Assembly (NCBI GenBank): GCA_022361075.1
Contig: JAKSBQ010000001.1
Span: 1-32,010, forward strand
Length of the DNA stretch: 32,010 nucleotides
Direction of reading: 5' to 3'
Origin: Opitutales bacterium
Lineage (GTDB): Bacteria > Verrucomicrobiota > Verrucomicrobiia > Opitutales > JAFGAQ01
In this document: in pieces, positions 15,432 through 23,623 of the stretch
Layout of the letters: every line of letters begins with the position of its first letter
How positions within the stretch are numbered: the first letter of the stretch is position 1
Position numbers and translations under genes: made by a program
Notes under the pieces: model-generated
Told to the model about the DNA's origin: nothing
The model's database searches: none
What the model saw: only the letters and a program-made list of their open reading frames with translations

Positions 15432-17249
15432 ATGACCGAAACCTACAAAGCCATTCAATGGACACCTTTTAAGCGTGCGATCAACAACTATCTTTGGGTT
15501 GGAATTTCGACGTATTTGGTCCTGTACACATTGGCGTCGTTTCTTTTTACTCCAACCATCTCACTTGAAATCATCCTCATAAGAGCAACTGGAACCTGTA
15601 GTTTCTTGCTCCTCAACATCATCCTTTGCATAGGCCCACTTTGCCGCCTTAACACTCTCTTTCTCCCTCTCATCTACAACAGAAGGCACATGGGTATGTC
15701 ATGCTTTCTGTTAGCCTTTTTTCACGCGCTTTTAATGATATACACTTATCACCTGGGTTCAGATATGCATCCTGTGGTAAGCGTATTCACGAGTGATTCG
15801 GGATCTACGATTGCGACAGCACCATTTCAAACATTTGGAGCAATCGCCCTTTTCATCTTATTTATCATGGCTGCTACGAGTCATGATTTTTGGTTGGCTC
15901 ATTTAACACCTCCACTGTGGAAAACTCTGCACATGTTGGTGTATATCGCCTATGCACTTTCAGTCGCGTATATTGTTTTTGGTATCCTTCAGTCCGAAAA
16001 AAACATCTATTACACGGTTCTTCTGTTCATTGGCGTAAGCATCGTCTGCATTCTTCATTTTACCGCAGCAATCAAAGAACTTGTCAGGGGATACCAAAGC
16101 AAGATGAATTCGGATGGTGATTTTGTGGAGACTTTCGCCGTCGAAGACATCCCGGAAAAACGCGCAAAAATGGTGCAGCTTCATGGTGAGAAAGTCGCGA
16201 TTTTTAAGTATGACGGGAAAATCTCTGCAGTCTCCAACGTTTGCCAACATGAAAATGCTCCACTGGGCGAAGGACGTATTATTGATGGTCTTATTACCTG
16301 TCCGTGGCAGGGATGCCAGTATCGTCCGGAAAATGGTGCAGCGCCAGAACCAGGCATCCTGAAAGTGCCAACTTTCGAGGTAAAGCTGCTTGAAGGGAAA
16401 ATATGGGTGAATCACAAACCAAAACTTCCCGGAACCTATGTAGAACCTGCGATCATTCCTAATAACGAAACTGTAGAAGAACCAGATGATGAGTTTTTTA
16501 TTGGTTGGGAGCAGAAAGTACCACCAGTTCAAAGGAGATTTCTATACAATCGCCTGATCGGTATTTTCGCATTCGCCTTCACCTTGGCGATTCTTCTTCC
16601 GTTTCTTCAAAAGAGACATGAACCCTCGTTTTACACCTACACAAAAGAGAGAGAATTTGAGGGAGTTTTTCTAAAGTCTCCAGTCCCAACTGTTTTAATC
16701 GAACGGCCTGGTACCGTTCCCGATAATACCCTTCCCCATTCCCAGTATTTACTGGTAGGTAAAAAGAAGTCTGGCCTTGATCCCGAACTCATGGAGGAAC
16801 TTGATCATAAAATCATCAAGTTTTCCGGATCGACAATTTTTAACCGTAACCAGACGATGGTTGAAGTGAACCAAAAGTCCATCGAAGTGATCGGGACAAG
16901 CAGCTACAGCAGCAAAAATGTGCCAAGGTTAAAAAAGATTGGTCGTTTTAAACTCTCAGGTGAAATTGCTTCGTCCAAAAATTATTTCGGAAGAATCAAT
17001 CCAGGCTATGGGAAATTTCAGCGAGCTTCAGCGGTGCGTTCGATTGCTGGCGGCATCCCTCCTGTTCTAATTGTTCGTAGTGAAGAAGGTGTAGTTTATG
17101 AAATCCTTCTTTGCGCTCCCGAGGGCAAACCGATCAGTAAGCAAATATTGGATAATGTTGGAATACCGGTAAGGGTATTAGGAGAAGTTTACCAGTGGGG
17201 AAATATCCTCATCATCGAGACAACTCCCGACCGAATCGAAAAGATCTAA
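15432..17249 (+). CDS. Ferric-reductase-like transmembrane plus Rieske [2Fe-2S]-fold fusion protein
   Basis: This encodes 605 residues. Residues 15 to about 215 form a multi-helix membrane domain of the ferric-reductase/YedZ type, with candidate heme histidines H86, H98 and H107 and, in the HDFWLAHLTPPLWKTLHMLV region, H151, H157 and H167. Residues about 232-330 form a Rieske domain. CQH (C271, H273) is followed 16 residues later by C290 in TCPWQGCQYRPE. The fourth ligand, normally the His of CPWHG, is Gln293, and an extra Cys (C295) lies two residues on. A seventh transmembrane helix (about 373-393) leads to a C-terminal domain of about 210 residues with no motif I recognise. The family moves electrons across membranes. 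The missing His is clear in the codons (TGT CCG TGG CAG). It is third in the cassette and converges with pgm 34 bases away. Confidence 0.85.
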   Translation: MTETYKAIQWTPFKRAINNYLWVGISTYLVLYTLASFLFTPTISLEIILIRATGTCSFLLLNIILCIGPLCRLNTLFLPLIYNRRHMGMSCFLLAFFHALLMIYTYHLGSDMHPVVSVFTSDSGSTIATAPFQTFGAIALFILFIMAATSHDFWLAHLTPPLWKTLHMLVYIAYALSVAYIVFGILQSEKNIYYTVLLFIGVSIVCILHFTAAIKELVRGYQSKMNSDGDFVETFAVEDIPEKRAKMVQLHGEKVAIFKYDGKISAVSNVCQHENAPLGEGRIIDGLITCPWQGCQYRPENGAAPEPGILKVPTFEVKLLEGKIWVNHKPKLPGTYVEPAIIPNNETVEEPDDEFFIGWEQKVPPVQRRFLYNRLIGIFAFAFTLAILLPFLQKRHEPSFYTYTKEREFEGVFLKSPVPTVLIERPGTVPDNTLPHSQYLLVGKKKSGLDPELMEELDHKIIKFSGSTIFNRNQTMVEVNQKSIEVIGTSSYSSKNVPRLKKIGRFKLSGEIASSKNYFGRINPGYGKFQRASAVRSIAGGIPPVLIVRSEEGVVYEILLCAPEGKPISKQILDNVGIPVRVLGEVYQWGNILIIETTPDRIEKI

Positions 17250-17283
17250 CTTTCCCAGCTCACTCCGCCAACCATTTTCGGAT

Positions 17284-19245
17284 TCAACTGACCCTGGTCA
17301 TCGCGTCGTCGATAATGGCGTTTTTGATCCGCTCTACCTCCTCTTTTGTGGAAGTTTTGACGGATTCAAGTTCCGAATCTCCGGAAACTGAAGAAGACGC
17401 AAAAACATAGAACTTAATTTTAGGTTCAGTTCCACTTCCTCTCACCGCGTATTGATAACCGTTTGCCAGACTAAGAAGATAGAAATCCTGCGCTGGGATT
17501 TTCTTTTCATCTGCATCATAGATTTCTTCGACTCCAAAGTCTTTCATTCCCGTAACAGCAACACCTCCGATAGACTCAGGTGGAGTCGAACGATAAGAAC
17601 TTAAGATATTCTTGATCTGTTGAGCTCCAGAGGCACCTTCGAGATACACATTGCCCAAAGTTTCCAGATAGTAACCATACTTCACATAGATCTCATCAAG
17701 GTAACCTAGCAGGGTCTTTCCCTCGCTTTTCAGATAGGCAGCGAGTTCTACTACAGCCAAGGTTGCAGCATTCCCATCCTTATCTCGGACGCTGTCATCG
17801 CAGAGATATCCAAAGCTCTCTTCTCCGCCGAACACGTAGAACGTGCTGTGTTTGAGGAGAAGATCACGCTTACTAGCTAATGGAAGACGATCGTAATCAA
17901 GTGCAATTCCTTCCTTCAGCATCGCTTCATCAAGGATTTTCTGCCAGTCCGAGAGTTTTTCTCCGATCCACTTAAACCCGGTCAACGTATTAATCACCTT
18001 TAGACCGTTGTCCTTAGCAATTTTCTCCTGCAATGGAGTGGTCACAAAGGTTTTGATCAGCGCCGCACTTTCGGTTCCTTCTTCAGGAATAAGCCCGGTT
18101 TTCTTAAATTGCTCAATTCGATAAGCAGCAAGTAGTGATCCGGTCATATTTCCTGAGAGAATGACATACTCACCAGAATCATCTCTGGCTGCTACGGCCA
18201 TTCGGTCGCAATCAGGGTCCGTTCCAATCAATAGATCTGCTTCTACTTCCTTTGCTTTCGATACCGCCATTGAAAGCGCATCCGCGTTTTCAGGATTTGG
18301 GGACTTCACAGTTGGGAAATTCGGATCTTGAACCATCTGCTCTTCGACAACAACTGGGCTCACTCCAGCGGCTTCCAACATCGGAATCGAAGCGATAGCA
18401 CCGGTTCCGTGAATCGGAGTGAATACGATCTTTGGTTTCTGTTCAGCGATGACTCTCTCATTAATGAGAGACTTCGTTGAACTACCGATGTAGGCTTCGT
18501 CCATTTCTTTCCCAAGAATGACAACGCGCTCCAGATCAAGATTCAGAAATGATGGAAGTTCCTGCAGCTCAACTTTTCCAAATTCCTCTACAATTCCTTC
18601 TGCGTGCGGAGAAACGACCTGTCCACCATCCTCGAAATAGGCTTTAAACCCGTTGTCGTGATACGGGTTGTGGCTGGCTGTGATCACTACCCCCGCGTGG
18701 GCATTAAGATAGCGCACTGAAAAGCTAAGCTGAGGAGTAGAACGAGGTCCTTCAAAAATAAAAGCGTTACCCCCAAGCTTCGACCATGTTGAAGCACACA
18801 ATTCGCAGAAAAATCGCGAGTAATGTCTCACGTCGTGTGCAATCACCAAAGATGGGATTTCATGGGATCTTCCATTATCATCAAGATAAGCCTTTGTGTA
18901 GCGAAACAACGCGATCGTTGCTCTAGCGATGTTAAAATCATTGAGAAGCGTAGAGCCTAAAGCAGCGTGTTCCGGTGTGCCTTGTTCTCCTGGAGTTCCC
19001 TTCTCAGCTTCGGTGGTTACGTAGCTGATCGTGCGTCCACGCATTCCCCCAGTTCCGAAGGTGATGTTCTGGTAGAAGCGATTATTGATTTCATCCCAGT
19101 TTTGAGTGTCGATTAATTCTTGCAAGCTGGACAGTGCCCAATCGGGAAGAAACGATTTATCCAGCCATTCACTCAATATTTCAAAAGTTTTATCAAGAAT
19201 GAGGTCTTGATCGTGCGCGTTTTTAATAGCTTCGCTGATTTGCAT
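17284..19245 (-). CDS. Phosphohexomutase (phosphoglucomutase/phosphomannomutase, PGM2-like)
   Basis: This encodes 653 residues from the ATG at 19245. A longer frame to 19305 exists but adds a hydrophobic leader unlike this cytoplasmic family. It interconverts hexose 1- and 6-phosphates. The phosphoserine loop is VVITASHNPYHDNGFKAYF. The metal-binding loop is IGTDPDCDRMAVA, with the sugar-binding GGEESFGYL and the phosphate-binding RGSGTEPKIKFY near the C-terminus. Length and spacing match the large PGM2/PgcA-like subfamily of about 560-650 residues, not the GlmM group. The substrate (glucose versus mannose) cannot be decided here. It follows purD by 75 bases on the same strand and is the last gene of the purine operon; sugar phosphate flux to ribose/PRPP could explain the link, but that is inference. 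Confidence 0.92.
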   Translation of the reverse strand: MQISEAIKNAHDQDLILDKTFEILSEWLDKSFLPDWALSSLQELIDTQNWDEINNRFYQNITFGTGGMRGRTISYVTTEAEKGTPGEQGTPEHAALGSTLLNDFNIARATIALFRYTKAYLDDNGRSHEIPSLVIAHDVRHYSRFFCELCASTWSKLGGNAFIFEGPRSTPQLSFSVRYLNAHAGVVITASHNPYHDNGFKAYFEDGGQVVSPHAEGIVEEFGKVELQELPSFLNLDLERVVILGKEMDEAYIGSSTKSLINERVIAEQKPKIVFTPIHGTGAIASIPMLEAAGVSPVVVEEQMVQDPNFPTVKSPNPENADALSMAVSKAKEVEADLLIGTDPDCDRMAVAARDDSGEYVILSGNMTGSLLAAYRIEQFKKTGLIPEEGTESAALIKTFVTTPLQEKIAKDNGLKVINTLTGFKWIGEKLSDWQKILDEAMLKEGIALDYDRLPLASKRDLLLKHSTFYVFGGEESFGYLCDDSVRDKDGNAATLAVVELAAYLKSEGKTLLGYLDEIYVKYGYYLETLGNVYLEGASGAQQIKNILSSYRSTPPESIGGVAVTGMKDFGVEEIYDADEKKIPAQDFYLLSLANGYQYAVRGSGTEPKIKFYVFASSSVSGDSELESVKTSTKEEVERIKNAIIDDAMTRVS

Positions 19246-19320
19246 GAATCTGAAATTTAAAAGGTTTAAAAAGAGTAGGAAGCTTTCCAGAGAAAGCATT
19301 CTCAAAATAGAAGCAACAGA

Positions 19321-20640
19321 TTAGTTCCCTCGAATGGTAGCCATGGTTTGGATTCGTTGATCCAGTAGTTCCTCAGTGCCAATGTCCTTCCTGTGAAAGA
19401 GCGGCCCCTTTAATTTCAAAATCTGAGATTCGGCCTGCGCTTCGGCAGATTTGATATCGGAACCCAACGCAACTACAGCGATTGTCCGGGACCCTGTACC
19501 TACCAACTTTCCATCTTTCACATCAACCGCACCAAGATAGGTCGAGACGCCCTGAACACCACTCATATCCAAATTGAAACCTTTCAGTGGTTTGTCTGGA
19601 TAACCTTCAGGAACCGCATACTTACAGACGCTCGCAAACGGTTGACAAGCGGCTTCAATACCATCCAAAGCATCCGCAACAACTGCTTCCAGTATTTCCA
19701 CAAAGTCACTCTCCAAGAGAGTGAGAAGATTAAGGCATTCCGGGTCACCAAACCGCGCATTGTACTCGACAATCATAACTCCCTTTGCGGTCGCCATGAA
19801 ACCACCATACAGAACTCCCTTGTAAGGTTGCCCCGTCTTTTCGATTAAAGCAGCTGCCACTTTCTCGTTAAATTCACGAGCAGCATTTACATCATCAGCG
19901 GATAGAAAGGGCAAACTGTGATCTGCGTCGCTGTAAGATCCCATCCCACCTGTGTTTGGGCCTTTATCCCCCTCATAAGCTCTCTTGTGATCCTGAACCG
20001 CTGGAAAATGCATCAATGTTTTTCCGCCACACATGCTAATGAGGGAGAACTCGACGCCTATCATTTTTTCTTCAATGACGAACTCAGCTCCAACATCCAC
20101 GAGCTCCTGGCAATACTCAAGAGCCTCTGAATGACTGTGGAGGTGATCACCTGCTACCTTTACACCTTTTCCTCCCATCAGTCCGTTCGCCTTGATTACG
20201 TAAAGTTCACCAAGCTCCTGAAGAAAGGCTTCCACCCCATCCATCGAATCGAAGCATTTATATTTTGGAGAGCCTCCTACTCCATAGTTGGTGAGTAGAT
20301 CTCTGGTAAAAGCCTTGCTGGTCTCCAGCTGAGCAAGTTCTTGCTTAGGTCCAACAACTGGAATTCCGACTTCCCAAAGTGCGTCTGCCACAGCAGTTTC
20401 CAAAGGAGCTTCCGGTCCAACGATGGCAAGATCAGCCTGTGTGTCCTTCCCCCAATTCGCCACCGCTTCTTTGTCGGTAATATCTCCCACATGCATCTCT
20501 GAAGCCAAATCTTTGATACCCGGATTGATGCTCGATGCAAAAACCAGCAGCTCTGGTTGTTGGGGAGATCGCACAATGGCACAGGCAATGGCGTGCTCTC
20601 TAGCGCCTGAACCAACGAGTAGGATTTTTTTCTTTTTCAT
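19321..20640 (-). CDS. purD: Phosphoribosylamine-glycine ligase (GAR synthetase)
   Basis: This encodes 439 residues, typical length. It is an ATP-grasp enzyme that joins phosphoribosylamine and glycine in the second step of purine synthesis. The N-terminal domain begins KILLVGSGAREHAIA. The ATP-grasp core has YVIKANGLMGGKGVKV (about 147-162), IEEKMIGVEFSLI, GDKGPNTGGMGSYS, and the metal-binding VEYNARFGDPECLNLL (about 291-306). The last two segments and the GGKGVKV form differ from the common bacterial type (KADGLAAGKGV and FGDPETQ) and resemble the archaeal-like PurD variant as I remember it. It sits between a membrane protein gene (24-base gap) and the phosphohexomutase in the minus-strand pur operon. 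Confidence 0.95.
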   Translation of the reverse strand: MKKKKILLVGSGAREHAIACAIVRSPQQPELLVFASSINPGIKDLASEMHVGDITDKEAVANWGKDTQADLAIVGPEAPLETAVADALWEVGIPVVGPKQELAQLETSKAFTRDLLTNYGVGGSPKYKCFDSMDGVEAFLQELGELYVIKANGLMGGKGVKVAGDHLHSHSEALEYCQELVDVGAEFVIEEKMIGVEFSLISMCGGKTLMHFPAVQDHKRAYEGDKGPNTGGMGSYSDADHSLPFLSADDVNAAREFNEKVAAALIEKTGQPYKGVLYGGFMATAKGVMIVEYNARFGDPECLNLLTLLESDFVEILEAVVADALDGIEAACQPFASVCKYAVPEGYPDKPLKGFNLDMSGVQGVSTYLGAVDVKDGKLVGTGSRTIAVVALGSDIKSAEAQAESQILKLKGPLFHRKDIGTEELLDQRIQTMATIRGN

Positions 20641-20664
20641 TAACAGTATTAAAAACTAAAATGC

Positions 20665-21573
20665 TCAACTCTGAGACGGTTCAGAACTTTTGCGATTCGC
20701 AGTCAACGGTGGATAGGGAATCTGATGCGAAAACAGAACAAATAGCAGTTTGTTGAGAAGCCAGAACATCAAAATCGGCAAAAACAAAACCTGAATCACG
20801 AAGATACCGAGGTAAAGCGCCGTGACTGCCAGCATGTTTTGAAAAATCTCATATCCATTGGAAACTAAAACCGCCATTGTAACGTTAAGTTGCTGTCGTT
20901 TCTCGCTCATTGCAGAAACGGGTCCTGAGAAAATATCACCCAGTCCTTTGATCTCAGGTACTTCAAACTTGGTGATATCGCCAAGTTCGCTAACGAGCGG
21001 TTCAAGTTTTTCCTGATGCTCCGCAATTCGTGGAAAAAACAAGCTTTCGTTCAGATGATGAGAAATCATTGCAGAAAAAGGCAAAAACAACCTCACAACG
21101 ACCAAAAACAACACCACTTTCAGAAACAAATTCCGATAAACCCGTGCGTAGGCGGATTTTGGAAAGAGGCCCAAAACTGCGGCAACGACCAACACTACGC
21201 CAATGACCTGAAAAACAAAGGCTTGCGCGATTTCGTAGGTGATTTTTTGAACCAGTAAAGACACGATCGAAGTCACCAACACAGATGAAAGGCGCTCGGT
21301 CATATCATCGAGCGGATCGGCAACTTGGCCGACAGCCACCGCAACACCAACCCCGCCTGGTTCCAACTGCAACGTAGAATCTTTCACCACAGACACTCCC
21401 GCGTTCACCACCCGGGCCGTCCCGTAAGCCAAAGTGGCCTTGGTCACCGAATCTTCAAAATACTCGTCCGCTACCTGATCAACTCCCTGCAATCGCTTCG
21501 GGGGAAAAAAGACAAGCAGAGCACCGATGATTAATGCGACAAAAGGGAGCCAATAGTTCTTTAAAATCTTCAT
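20665..21573 (-). CDS. Unknown integral membrane protein inside the purine operon
   Basis: This encodes 302 residues starting MKILKNYWLPFVALIIGALL. Hydrophobic segments lie at about 7-23, about 93-110 (SVLVTSIVSLLV), about 116-140 (AQAFVFQVIGVVLVVAAVLGLF), about 150-170 (LFLKVVLFLVVVRLFLPF) and about 247-278, giving four to six helices. A soluble loop about 175-240 contains HQEKLEPLVSELGDITKFEV. The C-terminus is hydrophilic (PPLTANRKSSEPSQS). No transporter or enzyme motif is recognised. Its position is striking: same strand, 24 bases before purD and 107 after purF. That could mean a role in purine uptake, sensing or envelope stress, or it may simply be a passenger in the operon. No function is claimed. 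Confidence 0.75.
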   Translation of the reverse strand: MKILKNYWLPFVALIIGALLVFFPPKRLQGVDQVADEYFEDSVTKATLAYGTARVVNAGVSVVKDSTLQLEPGGVGVAVAVGQVADPLDDMTERLSSVLVTSIVSLLVQKITYEIAQAFVFQVIGVVLVVAAVLGLFPKSAYARVYRNLFLKVVLFLVVVRLFLPFSAMISHHLNESLFFPRIAEHQEKLEPLVSELGDITKFEVPEIKGLGDIFSGPVSAMSEKRQQLNVTMAVLVSNGYEIFQNMLAVTALYLGIFVIQVLFLPILMFWLLNKLLFVLFSHQIPYPPLTANRKSSEPSQS

Positions 21574-21680
21574 GACCGAATGATGGTTAAAAGGATCTGA
21601 ATCAAAATCACATCAGTCCGTTTAGTTCATTTCAACCATCAAGGCAATGGTTAGCTGTTCAGGTGTTCCAAAAAAACCTA

Positions 21681-23594
21681 TCAACTTCTGCCGGATTTAT
21701 TCTCGTAGAAATTGATGTAGGCATTATTCAGGACCTTGAAGCCTCCCGGTGTAGGATAATCGCCTGTGAAATACCAATCTCCCGTGTGATTCGGAAGTGA
21801 TGAATGCAGGTCTTCTACTGTTTGGTAGACGACTTGTAGTTCTCCCGTCCAATCCGCATCTGTTGGTCTTACCAATTTGGAAATTCGAGCCGAGATTTGT
21901 TCCGGAGTGAATGCGTCGTAAATCCGCCCGACGTGATTGACCAACATATCCTTTGGTAGTGTTTGCTGCGCCTTACAATCCTCGTAAACCTCTCTCAATA
22001 AACGTTCCTCACCAGCGTCTTTCAAGAGAGAAACCGCGGCTTCGAAAGCGATGAATTTCTCGATCTGAGACATGTCGATCCCGTAGCAATCCGGATAACG
22101 AATCTGAGGCGCAGTCGACACGATTATGATCTTCTTCGGATTCAACCGAGAAAGAATCTTGATGACCGATTTCCTCAGAGTCGTACCTCTCACAATCGAG
22201 TCATCCACGCACACAAGCGTATCTTTGGGAGCAACTGTCCCGTAGGTAATGTCGTAAACGTGAGACGCAAGTTCCTGGCGACTCCCCTCTTGGCTGATAA
22301 AGGTCCGTAATTTTATGTCTTTATTCGCGACTTTCTCCGATCTGGGCCAGTTATGCATGATCATTTCGTCAATGAACTGCTCCGTAATCTCGCCAGACCT
22401 CGCTTTTTCCAAAATCGCTTCCTTGACCTGTTTTCTACGGATGACTCGAAGCTCCTGAATCATTCCCTTGAACGCGATTTCAGCGGTATTCGGAATAAAG
22501 CTAAAAACGGTGTCCTCCAGATTTCCTTCGATGACTTCGAAAATCGGTTTCGCCAAGGCAGCGCCAAGCTGTTTGCGCTCAGCGTAGATATCCTGATCAT
22601 TCCCACGCGAGAAATAGATCCGCTCAAAGGAACAACTCTTCTTTTCCTGCGGCTCACGAATCGTTTTTTTCTGGTATTCACCTGATCCTTTGATCGTGAT
22701 GATTGCGCCAGCTGGCACCTCCTGAACATCATCAATCGACTTATCAAAAACAGTCATCAGAGGTGCGCGCTCCGAAGCACATGCGAACACCTCATCGTCT
22801 TTGAAATAGAAAAGGGGGCGAATCGCCCAGGGATCTCGAATCACAAAGGAGTCTCCATTACCTATGAAACCAGCGATCCCGTAACCTCCGTCCCATCCGT
22901 CCGATGCTTTTCGCAACACTTCGATGATATCCAGCTCAGAGCTGACTTTCTGAGCAATTTCCGACCCTTTTACTCCGTTACTATCTCGGTAATATTTGTA
23001 GAGCCGGTCGTGCTCGTGATCCAATTCAAATCCAATTTCTTCCAGGATTGTCTGAGTATCAGTGTCAAAAATTGGATGCTGCCCCATCGAAATGAGCTTG
23101 TCATTAAGCTCAGGCGTGTTGGTCATGTTGAAGTTGCCCGCCAACATCAGATTTTTCGTAGGCCAGTTGTTTTTGCGGAAAAATGGATGACAGGAGCTCT
23201 CACTGTAACCACCGGAAGTTCCGTATCTCAGATGCCCCAAGAAAACCTCTCCTCCAAAATCAAAATGATGCTTGATGCTTGCAGGATGCTCAGGATCGAT
23301 CACTCCTTTTTCAACAAGCGAATTGTATTGATTGAGGGACTTCCTGAAAACGCGAGCCAACGGGTTTACTTTGATGCTCCGTTCCCGAAACATGTAGGGC
23401 AATCCGGGTTGAACGTTCAGTTTTACCGATCCGATACCTGCGCCATCCTGCCCTCTGTTGTGTTGTTTCTCCATCAGCAAAAACAACTTATTGAAGGCCC
23501 AAAGTGGACTACCGTATTTCTCTTTGAAATGGGATTGAGGCTTGAGAAGCCGAATCATCGCCACTCCGCATTCGTGATGTAAAGGATCACTCAT
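21681..23594 (-). CDS. purF: Amidophosphoribosyltransferase, long form
   Basis: This encodes 637 residues against about 460-510 for most bacterial PurF. It transfers ammonia from glutamine to PRPP, the committed step of purine synthesis. It begins MSDPLHHECGVAMIR, so Cys9 would be the N-terminal nucleophile after removal of an 8-residue propeptide. The class-II glutamine amidotransferase domain shows QHNRGQDGAGI and LGHLRYGTSGGYSESSCHPF. The phosphoribosyltransferase domain has the PRPP loop LVCVDDSIVRGTTLRKS (about residues 465-482). Extra length lies within the glutaminase part and at the C-terminus; similar long PurF proteins are common in Bacteroidota and relatives. TTAGGTAGGT directly precedes the ATG. 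It is 29 bases downstream of the PurQ fusion gene. Confidence 0.94.
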   Translation of the reverse strand: MSDPLHHECGVAMIRLLKPQSHFKEKYGSPLWAFNKLFLLMEKQHNRGQDGAGIGSVKLNVQPGLPYMFRERSIKVNPLARVFRKSLNQYNSLVEKGVIDPEHPASIKHHFDFGGEVFLGHLRYGTSGGYSESSCHPFFRKNNWPTKNLMLAGNFNMTNTPELNDKLISMGQHPIFDTDTQTILEEIGFELDHEHDRLYKYYRDSNGVKGSEIAQKVSSELDIIEVLRKASDGWDGGYGIAGFIGNGDSFVIRDPWAIRPLFYFKDDEVFACASERAPLMTVFDKSIDDVQEVPAGAIITIKGSGEYQKKTIREPQEKKSCSFERIYFSRGNDQDIYAERKQLGAALAKPIFEVIEGNLEDTVFSFIPNTAEIAFKGMIQELRVIRRKQVKEAILEKARSGEITEQFIDEMIMHNWPRSEKVANKDIKLRTFISQEGSRQELASHVYDITYGTVAPKDTLVCVDDSIVRGTTLRKSVIKILSRLNPKKIIIVSTAPQIRYPDCYGIDMSQIEKFIAFEAAVSLLKDAGEERLLREVYEDCKAQQTLPKDMLVNHVGRIYDAFTPEQISARISKLVRPTDADWTGELQVVYQTVEDLHSSLPNHTGDWYFTGDYPTPGGFKVLNNAYINFYENKSGRS

Positions 23595-23623
23595 ACCTAC
23601 CTAAACTAAAATAATGCTGAAAT

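Noticed and set aside
19246-19305. Longer N-terminus of the phosphohexomutase
   Set aside because: The added residues form a hydrophobic leader unlike this cytoplasmic enzyme; ATG at 19245 begins with typical sequence.
23010-23582. 190-residue plus-strand open frame inside purF
   Set aside because: Antisense shadow of purF, without protein-like pattern.
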